The translations under genes and the position numbers were made by a program. A stretch of DNA of 42,637 bases from Bacteroidaceae bacterium (GTDB lineage Bacteria; Bacteroidota; Bacteroidia; Bacteroidales; Bacteroidaceae), in NCBI GenBank assembly GCA_024401185.1, contig JAKSLO010000009.1:1-42637 (forward strand). Reading direction: 5' to 3'. Shown here one piece after another: positions 18,264-26,642 of this stretch (position 1 is its first letter; the number at the start of each line of letters is the position of its first letter). Below the pieces are notes generated by a model. The model ran no database searches. It was not told the DNA's origin and saw nothing but the letters and a program-made list of their open reading frames with translations.

Positions 18264-18660
18264 CTGAACTTTCCCACCCTTGAGTTGTAAGAAAAAAAAC
18301 GAAATACACCCCTTGTACTTGATGCTATGTCTCTTCGAGCCATTGATGCTAAGCCATTGTGATTTTCCTTGTGAGCCCCCTTTGGGATGCTCCCAGAAAA
18401 TCCCAATACCTTAACATCACCCTACCGGGTTAGCATCAATCTCAAGGCGATAAGCCACAAAAACCTTTCATCAGTACACTATTCACTAACTATGCACTAT
18501 TCACTAACTATGCACTATGAACTATGCACTATGAACCATGCAGCATAACGCAAAAAGACGCAGAAGAAAACACCACACTCATTTTCCTAACCAGCATTTG
18601 CTCAACCCAATAGTATTTAGTAACTTTGCACTTGTAAAGAGAAGAAACGCCCCATGACTA
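18264..18660. other. Gene-free region after the AAA-like gene
   Basis: No gene seen. A weak hairpin (TTGGGAT ... ATCCCAA around 18380-18410) may end the upstream transcript. A tandem repeat at 18477-18540 is listed separately. Confidence 0.45.
18477..18540. repeat. Tandem repeat of CACTATTCACTAACTATG type
   Basis: Two exact 18-bp units, CACTATTCACTAACTATG, at 18477-18494 and 18495-18512, then two 14-bp units, CACTATGAACTATG (18513) and CACTATGAACCATG (18527). The reverse complement of ACTATGAACTATG also occupies the first 13 bases of the window, before the RND gene. Confidence 0.75.
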
Positions 18661-18669
18661 TCTGTTGTC

Positions 18670-18735
18670 CTACTGTTCGCCTACTGTTCACCTACTGTTC
18701 GCCTACTGTTCACCTACTGTTCGCCTACTGTTCAC
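18670..18735. repeat. 11-bp tandem repeat CTACTGTTCRC
   Basis: Six perfect 11-bp units alternating CTACTGTTCGC and CTACTGTTCAC, so also three 22-bp double units. An open frame from 18654 runs through it, but it only translates the repeat and is not treated as a gene. Confidence 0.85.
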
Positions 18736-18808
18736 CTACATCCGACCTTTTACACATGATTAATCCAGGTAGCCAATACATAACGCCTAACAAAACAGAG
18801 AACAAGTT

Positions 18809-18894
18809 ATCATACTTACGATGTCTAAATATCATACTTACGATGTGTAAAGATAATGCTTAGGACTGTTAAACATGATTCTTAGCCCTTACAG
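18809..18894 (+). repeat. 22-bp tandem repeat, locus 2
   Basis: Four units: ATCATACTTACGATGTCTAA.. (18809-18830), nearly identical 18831-18852, ATAATGCTTAGGACTGTTAA.. (18853-18874) and a shorter 18875-18894. The unit is the same family as the minus-strand repeat at 4697-4760. Confidence 0.7.
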
Positions 18895-18920
18895 ATGATT
18901 GCTGCTTGCATATCAACAAC

Positions 18921-18946
18921 ATTATTTTAACATCACTCTTATTCCC
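18921..18946. repeat. Partial copy of the dispersed element
   Basis: The segment ATTATTTTAACAT..CTCTTATTCCC resembles 39650-39672 (TTATTTCAACATTGCTCTTATTCCC) with a few differences, then diverges. It is a short, uncertain third copy of the element at 27908-27988 and 39635-39724. Confidence 0.4.
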
Positions 18947-18978
18947 CCTTGGGGACTACTTTTCCGTTAATCTTTCTT

Positions 18979-19005
18979 AATGTACAAGCCTTGTTCTTGT
19001 ACATT
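18979..19005. terminator. Perfect hairpin, possible terminator
   Basis: AATGTACAAG and CTTGTACATT form a perfect 10-bp stem around a 7-nt loop, followed after a few bases by a T-rich run ending in seven T (19014-19021). It could stop plus-strand transcripts entering the region or be an operator. Confidence 0.45.
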
Positions 19006-19052
19006 TCTTCTTCGTTTTTTTAAAGCATCTTATCTTTGCAAAAAAGTTCAAA

Positions 19053-19415
19053 ACCCCACGCCGATGCTTTTTTATTATTGTTTTTATTATTTTTTTGCAA
19101 ATAATTTTGTATTATGTTAAAAAAAGCATATATTTGCAAAGCTTGAAGCTACTTATGCGCAGAAGTGGTTGGAAAGTCGCGAGGCAAAGCGGTGCCCGCA
19201 GTCTCCCAGCCAGCATAATGTAGGCAGAAAGCAGACATAATAAGAAAGCGTACTTGACGCTTTGTTCATGGCCCTTGAAACCTAGGAAATTTCAAAATGC
19301 TATCATGAACATTGCAACGAGAGTGCTCACACGTCAAATAGTGTGCCAAGCGAGTTCATGGTATCTGCAGGTGCAGATACTATGTCCTCGTAGCAAACAC
19401 ATATCGGCGTGGGGT
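19053..19415. repeat. 13-bp inverted repeat flanking a promoter
   Basis: ACCCCACGCCGAT at 19053-19065 is the exact reverse complement of ATCGGCGTGGGGT at 19403-19415. Between them lie the promoter 19106-19136 and most of the structured RNA. The right arm is also one side of the terminator at 19407-19492. Confidence 0.75.
19106..19136 (+). promoter_or_regulatory. Bacteroidota-type promoter of the structured RNA
   Basis: TTTG at 19106-19109, 19 nt, then TATATTTG at 19129-19136. Transcription would begin near 19142, at the left edge of the structured RNA. A second TATCTTTG box at 19031-19038 has no good upstream partner. Confidence 0.75.
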
Positions 19416-19499
19416 CTTGAGTTGCTCGTTCCTATAGCATGGGTTTTCCTAGGACCTAGAGGGCGGAACGAGTGGCGAGATAGACCCCACGCTTTTTTT
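19142..19499 (+). ncRNA. Large structured RNA, family not recognised
   Basis: A promoter-to-terminator unit of about 358 nt with no convincing coding frame and many perfect stems. Helices: 19149-19152/19220-19223, 19153-19158/19213-19218 and 19166-19172/19206-19212, stacked as one long arm; AAAGCGT/ACGCTTT at 19245/19257; GTTCATG/CATGAAC at 19264/19304 with TTGAAA/TTTCAA nested inside; CACAC/GTGTG at 19328/19341; a 12-bp stem 19357-19368/19373-19384; and the terminal arm 19407-19417/19482-19492 with CTCGTTCC/GGAACGAG inside. It does not show the conserved motifs of tmRNA, RNase P RNA or SRP RNA. It could be an independent RNA or a leader of the surface-protein operon starting at 19552. Confidence 0.65.
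19407..19499 (+). terminator. Intrinsic terminator closing the structured RNA
   Basis: GCGTGGGGTCT (19407-19417) pairs perfectly over 11 bp with AGACCCCACGC (19482-19492), directly followed by seven T. An inner 8-bp stem lies at 19425-19432/19465-19472. CACGC at the end can instead pair with GCGTG at 19500-19504 around the T run, a smaller alternative hairpin. Confidence 0.75.
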
Positions 19500-19551
19500 G
19501 CGTGTTGCTTCTTTTACTTTGCTATCAAATTAATTATTATACTGTTTAATT

Positions 19552-22500
19552 ATGAAAAGGATTAGATTTTTCTTTCTTTCGGTACTGATGTTGGTGGCAT
19601 CACTACCCATGATGGCGTACGAGGATTGGACGTCAACAAATGCTAAAGATGATGAAACGACGAGTAATGAATGGAATCTGTCTGTAAAAAGTGGACAGTA
19701 TATTGTCTTCGATTACGATGTCTCGGAGTCTTCTGATCTCGAGAGGACGTATTGTTATTTAAGAGCTTACTTTAATGGCAATAGTAGCAGCAATATGATA
19801 TACTATTATAGCAATGCCTATTTGAGCTCCAATACTGTTGTATATAAGAGTTCCACTACTGGAAACTTCAAATTAAAAATTGAGTTCCATTCGGATTCCT
19901 CTTCACGAACTGCTAAAATCACAAATGTGAAGGTGGTTGATGCACTGCCCGACCTGAAGAGTATAAGTGCACCCGATGGTTCTGTGGGTGTGACAACTGT
20001 TCGTAGTTGCTCTTATGTTCTTTGTCCAGAGTACATGAATTGTACCCCTTCTATTCAGTATGTATGGAGCTCTTCCAATACAAGCGTGGCATCCTTCTCC
20101 AGTTCTACATCATCATCGTTAACTGGTAAAGCAAAGGGTAAGACCACCGTTACCGTTAAGGCTACTTACAATGGGAAGACAGTTACCGGTACAGCTAATT
20201 ACAAGGTGGTAGAAACTGAAAAGATTGAACTCAAGGATCGTTATGTAGGTACTTCAGGAGAAAGTAATTATAGTTACCCTGTCAGTAGTTCTGTAACCCC
20301 TTCTGCAGCTTCTTATAATTTCGATTGGAAATCGTCAGATGAGTCTGTTGCAACAATTTATAGCAATGGTTATGTGATAGGCCATAAAGAAGGTAAGGCT
20401 ACTATTACCGCTACAGCAAAAGATGGTTCTGGTGTAAGTGGTAGCTGTGAGGTAACTGTAATTGATGGCTATTCGGTTAATTCTTATCATGGGTATGGTG
20501 ATAAGTCGAATGGTATTGATATAAAATATGTGCAGTCTTCTTCAAGTGATCCATGGGATAAATGGGTGTATTTCAAAAGAAATGGTGAACTGTACTATGA
20601 AATCTCCACTGATTGGATGGATAATTACGAGAACAGCTATACTTATGGTTGTGTAGGTCAGAATGGAAACTTGAAGTATGTATTTAGTTCTGAAGGATAT
20701 ACACAGCTACAATACGGATTACTTTTTGGAGGCTCTCAACTTCCTTCTATGACTGTAACATTGGATGGTGCAACCATTTTTACACCATCTGAAAGTTATA
20801 GCTATGATGGAAATTGCTATCAAAATTATACTTTTGGTGATGGCACAAGTGTATGGAGCACGAATGGCGATCAGAATTGGGTGGTTACACCTGGCAACCA
20901 CGTGTTGGAGTTCTCATTTTCTCATGTCAATTCATCAGACAGAAACTTCGTGTGTCTTAGGAGTCTTTATTTTAGTGGAAAGAGTGTAAAACAGACATGG
21001 GATGAAATTGCTGCGGAGAACAAAGTGGCCATGGAACATATCACGGTTCTGCGTGAAGGTACTCTTGGTGGTGAAGCCTTGAAACTCCACGAAAACTTCA
21101 CGGATTTCACAGGACTTAGCATTACAGGTCCTTTGGATGATTATGATTGGAGAACCCTTCGTGAAATGACCAATTTACGCTGCTTGGACTTGAGTGAAGC
21201 GATAGAGGATGAATATCCCAATATTAGCCTTAGTCAGATCAAGGCTGTAAAGCTGTCAAAGCATGTAGCCGAAATCAATCGTAATCCTTTTGATAATGCT
21301 GGATATTACTATGTACCAGATGAAGTTAAATCGATAAGTGCCCAGCCTTTGAGGAATTCAAATCTTGTATTCTTCATGGATGGTGCAAAGGGTGTTGAGA
21401 AGATTGCAGAACGTGCATTTGAAGGTAGCAATCTTGGTGGTGCATACTCATTGCCTAATCTTAAGTCCGTACCCAGTAGAGCATTTATGGATTGCAAATA
21501 CTTGTCGGACTTGACTTTGGCAAAGGCTACGGAGATAGGTGATTCTGCTTTTGCAAAGAGTGCATCGTTGGTTAGTGTGGATGCCCCTGTTGCTACAAAG
21601 ATTGGTGCATACTCTTTCTATAAAACGAATGTAAAAGAGGCAAAATTTCCTAAAGTGGAGAGTGTGGGAAGATATGCATTTTTTGCTCCAGTGGAGAAAG
21701 TGTCTTTGCCTAATGTCAAGACTCTTGATGTCGGTGCTTTCTCAACGGCACACGAATATCGATATAAGGAATACTCCTGGAGTTCCTGGTACTCAAGCAA
21801 TACAGAACGAAATGCGGCCACGATTGAAGATGTGGACATTTCTTTAATTGAGGAGATTGGTGATAGTGTATTCTATGGCCAGACGAAAATTAAAACATTA
21901 GTAACACCCAAATTGAGATTAGTGGGTGATGATGCTTTTTATTATAATAGTAATTTGAGCTCAATAGATTTGTCTAACGTGACGGCTGTAGGACGCAATG
22001 CATTCTACGATTGTCAACAATTACAAAAGACCAATCTTAAAAAGGCAGTGACCATAGGTGCGCATGCTTTTTACGACAATCAGAGTCTAAAGGACGTAGA
22101 TCTAACAAGTGTTCAAAAGTTGGGCGGATCTGCTTTCAGTTCTTGCAGAAGTTTGCCTTCTGTTAGCATACCGAATGTGAATAACGTACCTTCTGATGCT
22201 TTCTCGGGATGTACGAGCATAACCTCGCTTGATGCACGAAGAGCAACATATTTTGGAAGTAATGCTTTTTCTGGGTGTGGCAAGTTGGAGACTGCTAATC
22301 TCTCAAAGGCGGACACTATCTGTAGCCAAGCATTTTATAATTGTACAAGTCTGAAAGAAATTAATCTGCCCAATTTGACAAATCTTGGTAGCTCTGCTTT
22401 TCAAGGTTGCAAATCAGCCACAAACATAAAGCTTTCTGATAAGCTTACTGTGATTGGTGGTGAGTCATTCTTCGGTTGTACTGCCGCAGAAACATTGACT

Positions 22501-24057
22501 TTGCCTGCATCATTAACCAGGTTGCCAGACAGATGTTTCAACGGTTCCAACAACATCAAGACCATAAATATCAATGCTCCTGCACCTCCTGCAGTAGGTG
22601 AGACTCCTTTTACCATGCAGACATTGTACACCGCTAAGCTGAATGTGCCAGAGTCAAGTATCGCACTCTACCAGGTACATGACTACTGGAAGCATTTCTA
22701 TTACTGGGGCGTGAACCCCGATGTGCTTAAGGACCTCATCTTGGCTTCGAGCATCAACCTCGGAAGTGTACGTATGGATAAGACCCACCTCACCATCAAC
22801 CCTGGTGTGAGTTTGAGTATGAGTGGCACAAGCGCACAGGAGTTCCGTAGCGTGCTGTTCAAGGCCAACGCAACACAGGCTGGTATGTTGCTGAGTGACT
22901 GCTCACGCATCAGTAGCGATCAGACAAGTGCAGAACTCGATATGACGGGTTTGAAGTGGTACTTTATCGCCCTGCCCTTCGACGTGACGGTGAGCGACAT
23001 TACCAACAGCGAGAATGCACAGTTGGCTATCTACAGCTATGATGGCGCTACGCGTGCCAGCAAGAATGCTACAGGCTATAGTTGGAGCCGCATCCGCGAT
23101 GGTAAGCTGACTGCAGGTCAAGGTTATATCATTCAGGCCTCAAAGGCTACCTTGCTGACATTGCCTGCAACATACGAGACTAAGGATGTGCCCTTCCAGC
23201 CCAACGACATTACTACAGCCCTCGCTGCTAATGTGGCAAACAGCGCCGCTCACCAGGGTTGGAATTTTGTGGGTAATCCCTATCCTACGTACTTCGACAT
23301 TGCTAAGCTCGACTTTGCAGCTCCCATCACCGTTTGGAATGGAAGCACTTATGTAGCATACACTACGGCTGATGATGACTATGCTTTGCCTCCAATGACT
23401 CCTTTCTTTGTGCAATGTCCCACTGGCGTGAAGAACTTGAAGTTCCATGCTGAAGGTCGTCAGGTAACTGCCGAGATCACTCGTCCCAGTGAGGTGAAGG
23501 GGCAGTTCTCTTCTGCTAATCGCCGTTATGTGGTTGATTTGACTTTGGCTGGTAATGAGCATAGCGATCGCACACGTGTAGTTGTTAACTCATTGGCTAC
23601 TGATGCTTACGACATGAACTGTGATGCTGCCAAGATGATGAGTATGGATGAGCAGGTACCCCAGCTCTACACTATGCGAAGCGGTGTTGAGTATGCAATC
23701 AACGAAGGTCCTCAAGAGGACGGCATCATCGACCTTGGCTTCCTGGCTCCTGCAGAGGGACAGTACACCATCCGTCTGGGCCGTCATGACGTAAACGTTA
23801 AGTTGATCGACAATCTTACAGGCGAGACCATTGAACTTGGTGCAGAGGGTTACACCTTTAATAGTGTAAAGGGCGAGATTCACGACCGCTTCCAGTTGAT
23901 GATAGAAGAAACAGAGGAAACTGCTATTGCTGGCGTTAATGCAGAGCAAAGTGGCGAGGATGTTTACGACCTTACTGGTAAACGTCTCAGCACTCGTACA
24001 CGTGGCGTGAATATTATTCGTAAGGGTGGCTCTGTAAGCAAGCAACTGAACCGATAA
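19552..24057 (+). CDS. BspA-like leucine-rich-repeat surface protein
   Basis: Large secreted protein of 1501 residues. A signal peptide (MKRIRFFFLSVLMLVASLPMMA, cleavage after Ala22) is followed by a beta-rich domain, two Ig-like Big_2 domains (about 143-225 and 226-305; WSSSNTSVASFSS, WKSSDESVATIYSNG), another beta region, and from about 500 to 1035 many LRR_5 units of BspA type (for example AFMDCKYLSDLTLAKATEIG, AFSGCTSITSLDARRATYFG). The last 450 residues are beta domains ending in a VYDLTGKRLSTRTRGVNII tail. Such proteins bind host or bacterial surfaces. The first two thirds of the gene look visibly more AT-rich than the C-terminal third. It heads a likely four-gene operon and is preceded by the structured RNA. 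Confidence 0.9.
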   Translation: MKRIRFFFLSVLMLVASLPMMAYEDWTSTNAKDDETTSNEWNLSVKSGQYIVFDYDVSESSDLERTYCYLRAYFNGNSSSNMIYYYSNAYLSSNTVVYKSSTTGNFKLKIEFHSDSSSRTAKITNVKVVDALPDLKSISAPDGSVGVTTVRSCSYVLCPEYMNCTPSIQYVWSSSNTSVASFSSSTSSSLTGKAKGKTTVTVKATYNGKTVTGTANYKVVETEKIELKDRYVGTSGESNYSYPVSSSVTPSAASYNFDWKSSDESVATIYSNGYVIGHKEGKATITATAKDGSGVSGSCEVTVIDGYSVNSYHGYGDKSNGIDIKYVQSSSSDPWDKWVYFKRNGELYYEISTDWMDNYENSYTYGCVGQNGNLKYVFSSEGYTQLQYGLLFGGSQLPSMTVTLDGATIFTPSESYSYDGNCYQNYTFGDGTSVWSTNGDQNWVVTPGNHVLEFSFSHVNSSDRNFVCLRSLYFSGKSVKQTWDEIAAENKVAMEHITVLREGTLGGEALKLHENFTDFTGLSITGPLDDYDWRTLREMTNLRCLDLSEAIEDEYPNISLSQIKAVKLSKHVAEINRNPFDNAGYYYVPDEVKSISAQPLRNSNLVFFMDGAKGVEKIAERAFEGSNLGGAYSLPNLKSVPSRAFMDCKYLSDLTLAKATEIGDSAFAKSASLVSVDAPVATKIGAYSFYKTNVKEAKFPKVESVGRYAFFAPVEKVSLPNVKTLDVGAFSTAHEYRYKEYSWSSWYSSNTERNAATIEDVDISLIEEIGDSVFYGQTKIKTLVTPKLRLVGDDAFYYNSNLSSIDLSNVTAVGRNAFYDCQQLQKTNLKKAVTIGAHAFYDNQSLKDVDLTSVQKLGGSAFSSCRSLPSVSIPNVNNVPSDAFSGCTSITSLDARRATYFGSNAFSGCGKLETANLSKADTICSQAFYNCTSLKEINLPNLTNLGSSAFQGCKSATNIKLSDKLTVIGGESFFGCTAAETLTLPASLTRLPDRCFNGSNNIKTININAPAPPAVGETPFTMQTLYTAKLNVPESSIALYQVHDYWKHFYYWGVNPDVLKDLILASSINLGSVRMDKTHLTINPGVSLSMSGTSAQEFRSVLFKANATQAGMLLSDCSRISSDQTSAELDMTGLKWYFIALPFDVTVSDITNSENAQLAIYSYDGATRASKNATGYSWSRIRDGKLTAGQGYIIQASKATLLTLPATYETKDVPFQPNDITTALAANVANSAAHQGWNFVGNPYPTYFDIAKLDFAAPITVWNGSTYVAYTTADDDYALPPMTPFFVQCPTGVKNLKFHAEGRQVTAEITRPSEVKGQFSSANRRYVVDLTLAGNEHSDRTRVVVNSLATDAYDMNCDAAKMMSMDEQVPQLYTMRSGVEYAINEGPQEDGIIDLGFLAPAEGQYTIRLGRHDVNVKLIDNLTGETIELGAEGYTFNSVKGEIHDRFQLMIEETEETAIAGVNAEQSGEDVYDLTGKRLSTRTRGVNIIRKGGSVSKQLNR

Positions 24058-24079
24058 CTCACCCCTAAATGACTTACGT

Positions 24080-25219
24080 ATGATAAAAAAAATATTATGC
24101 TTCCTTAGCTTGATGTGCATTCTTCCTGGATGGACGTTGGCTCAGAGCAACGACGACTTCAACCCAACTTTGCCGGCAGAGCCCGGCCAGTTGGCGCGAG
24201 TCGTGGTAAGCGTGAGCCCGGTCGAAGCAGGATCGGCATCGGGTGGAGGAACCTATAAGGTTGGAGCCAGCCAGAGGATAAGCACTTCGTCGGCAGGCGC
24301 ACAATGGAAGTTCAAGCAGTGGCGCAATGCTGCTACGAACGCCGTGGTTAGCACCAGCACCAGCTTCTACTATACCACCGTGTGGGGTACCACCAAGCTG
24401 GTGGCTGAGTATGAGGAACTGCCAGTGACATCGCTGACGCTGGAGTGTGAACCCAAGGAGGCCAATGCCTCGCTGAGCGGTGCTGGCGACTATGTGCAGG
24501 GCGTGAGCTGCTCTGTAACAGCCTACAATCCTACAGGCTTCACTTTCTCGCATTGGACGGACAAACGCACAGGTGCAAGGTTGAGTACGAGCAGAAGCTT
24601 CAACTTCACCAAGTCGGGTGTGAAGGATACGCTGGTAGCTCACTACAACTTTACATCCAGCATGCCCATAGAGCCTACCAAGCCTGCCGACCCCATCATC
24701 TACCACAAGGTGACGGTGACGCAGAACATAGCCGAGGGCGGTAGCACCAGCATCAAGGAAACACAGGTGCAGGTGGGCAAGACACTCACGGTGTCGGCCT
24801 ACAACAACACGCACTATGCCTTCCTTGGCTGGATGCAAGGTAGTGAACTGGTGTCTCAGAACAGCACTTACACTCTGACCATGGGCAACAATGACATTAA
24901 ACTGGAAGCTCTGTTCGATTTTGCTCCCGGTACCCCCAAGGAACCTGAAGGTACGGTGATAGATCCTGTTGGCCCTATCGAACCTGAACCAGAAGATCCC
25001 GAGCACGAAGGTCCCAGTACGCTTCTGGGTGATGTGAATGGTGACTGGAAGATAGACTATACCGATGCCACATACATTAAGGAATATATTAATGGTAATG
25101 TGCTGCCTGGTTTTGTGTTGGAGAACGCGGATGTTAAACCTGATGGACGTATTAATGCAGCTGACTTCGGTCACATACATTATCTGATTAATCATCCTGA
25201 TGAACAAAAAAGAAGATGA
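24080..25219 (+). CDS. Secreted protein with InlB-type repeats and a C-terminal dockerin
   Basis: A 379-residue secreted protein. Signal peptide at 1-21 (MIKKILCFLSLMCILPGWTLA). Three repeats of about 75 residues of the bacterial/InlB B-repeat kind follow, recognised by FKQWRN, FSHWTD and FLGWMQ positions and ends such as LVAEY, LVAHY and LEALF. A Pro/Glu-rich linker leads to a dockerin type I module: calcium loops DVNGDWKIDYTD (318-329) and DVKPDGRINAAD (351-362), each followed by a helix. Dockerins bind cohesins to build multi-protein complexes, and the next gene encodes a cohesin-like domain. It starts 22 bp after the BspA gene and ends 1 bp before the next start. Confidence 0.85.
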   Translation: MIKKILCFLSLMCILPGWTLAQSNDDFNPTLPAEPGQLARVVVSVSPVEAGSASGGGTYKVGASQRISTSSAGAQWKFKQWRNAATNAVVSTSTSFYYTTVWGTTKLVAEYEELPVTSLTLECEPKEANASLSGAGDYVQGVSCSVTAYNPTGFTFSHWTDKRTGARLSTSRSFNFTKSGVKDTLVAHYNFTSSMPIEPTKPADPIIYHKVTVTQNIAEGGSTSIKETQVQVGKTLTVSAYNNTHYAFLGWMQGSELVSQNSTYTLTMGNNDIKLEALFDFAPGTPKEPEGTVIDPVGPIEPEPEDPEHEGPSTLLGDVNGDWKIDYTDATYIKEYINGNVLPGFVLENADVKPDGRINAADFGHIHYLINHPDEQKRR

Positions 25220-25220
25220 C

Positions 25221-26642
25221 ATGAAAAAGATATTATTTTTAATTCTTTCCCTATTGGGAACGCTGCAGTCATCAGCTCAATGTTCGCTTAGTGTCTCAAC
25301 ACCAGTGGAGGATATAACGGGTGACTGGCTTGTGGATATCTCGCTTCATAATCCTGGTGTAAAGATTACGACCATACAGTTTGACTTGACTGTCTCTTCT
25401 GATTTCAGTTTCGACCCCGACAACTACAATTTCGCTGCACGTGCCAAGAAGTTGGTAGGAGGCAAACTGATGGATACCCATAGTATTTATGCTCATCCCA
25501 TTACAAATGGCGGTACGATTCGAGTACTGGTGTACAGCATGGATACCGAGGCCATTCAAGGTGAAGATGGTGTGTTTATGACCATCCGACTTACAGGTCT
25601 TGGCTCAGCACACGCAGCTCCTTGTAACCTCACCAACGTTGTATTGGCCCAGTTGGATGATGAAGGTAGAATCAAGGATGAGGTAATCTACCCTCAAGCC
25701 GTTATCAACGACTACTCCATGCCGTGTTATGATGTGATGGACGATGATGCTGTGGTAATAGGCGCAATGAATGAGACTCAACTGAATGAGATGCAGACCT
25801 GTTTCATTACCAATCCGTCTTTGAAACTTGTAAATCTTACTCATTGCACTAATGCAGAGATGGGAAGTCTACCCATTTTGAACGATGAGGCATGGATATA
25901 CTGCGCTTTCAAGGGGCAGGTAGATAATACTGAACGTGTGCTTTACATGGAAGGTGACAAGTTGGTGAAGGACGAACTGGTGTTGGACGAGTCGGCAGAT
26001 GTGTGCCTTTTGCCCATAGATTTTGTTGCCAAAGAATTCTTGTATAAGCGTAATTTCAAAAATGACAAGTGGCAGGCTCTCTACTTGCCCGTGGAATTGG
26101 ATGTCGCAAAGCTCCTTCCAAATTATGCCGTGGCAAATGTCGAGAGCATCAAGGAGAAGTCGGGCATCTTTTATGTGGTGGCTAATTCTATCACCGAAGG
26201 CACGTTGAAACCCAACACTCCCTATTTCATTAAGGCAAAGAACACGGGTGAGCAAACCATCGCTCAGAGTGGTGTCAACGCAAGCAAGTCGAGCGAAGAG
26301 AGCATATCCTTATATGCAGGTTCTTCTACATTTACCTTTACCGGTAGTTATGCTTTGAAGACGGATATGTATGCCACAGGAGCTTATGGTATGTCAGATG
26401 GTGGCCTGAAGCAGGCCGAGAATGCTAGTGTAAGTTTGGGAACTTATCGTTGGTTCATGCTTATTACTGGTGGTGCAGGCGTCAAGGAGTTCCGTTTGCT
26501 CATTGATAGCGAAGAAGCCGATGGCTTGTCCATGGTTGAGAGTGAGAAGAAAGAGGCGGTAACATTCGACCTGCAAGGTCGTCGTGTGAGTCCTCGTGCA
26601 CATGGTGTGTATATTACTAACGGCAAAAAGGTGTTGAGATGA
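25221..26642 (+). CDS. Secreted protein with an N-terminal cohesin-like domain
   Basis: A 473-residue exported protein; signal peptide MKKILFLILSLLGTLQSSAQ. Residues about 21-170 look like a cohesin-type beta-sandwich: ISLHNPGVKITTIQFDLTVS, then GVFMTIRLTGL and LTNVVLAQLDDEG, the order seen in cohesin domains. The rest is beta-rich and of unknown role (FKNDKWQALYLPVELDVAK, then a Ser-rich part). It ends with FDLQGRRVSPRAHGVYI, the C-terminal tail shared with other exported proteins here. ATG at 25221 is chosen because it starts the signal peptide; an earlier in-frame ATG at 25200 would overlap the previous gene. The cohesin call is from pattern only. Confidence 0.75.
   Translation: MKKILFLILSLLGTLQSSAQCSLSVSTPVEDITGDWLVDISLHNPGVKITTIQFDLTVSSDFSFDPDNYNFAARAKKLVGGKLMDTHSIYAHPITNGGTIRVLVYSMDTEAIQGEDGVFMTIRLTGLGSAHAAPCNLTNVVLAQLDDEGRIKDEVIYPQAVINDYSMPCYDVMDDDAVVIGAMNETQLNEMQTCFITNPSLKLVNLTHCTNAEMGSLPILNDEAWIYCAFKGQVDNTERVLYMEGDKLVKDELVLDESADVCLLPIDFVAKEFLYKRNFKNDKWQALYLPVELDVAKLLPNYAVANVESIKEKSGIFYVVANSITEGTLKPNTPYFIKAKNTGEQTIAQSGVNASKSSEESISLYAGSSTFTFTGSYALKTDMYATGAYGMSDGGLKQAENASVSLGTYRWFMLITGGAGVKEFRLLIDSEEADGLSMVESEKKEAVTFDLQGRRVSPRAHGVYITNGKKVLR

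Noticed and set aside
18654-18863. 69-codon open frame through the 11-bp array
   Set aside because: It only translates the tandem repeat and the 22-bp units; no start context or protein-like ending.
18477-18894. Possible CRISPR array
   Set aside because: The repeats are directly adjacent with no spacers and no cas genes lie nearby.
19254-19565. 103-codon open frame before the BspA gene
   Set aside because: It lies inside the structured RNA and terminator, overlaps the BspA start and has no recognisable protein features.
24095-25222. 375-codon open frame opposite the dockerin protein gene
   Set aside because: Antisense shadow; the plus-strand frame has a signal peptide and dockerin loops.
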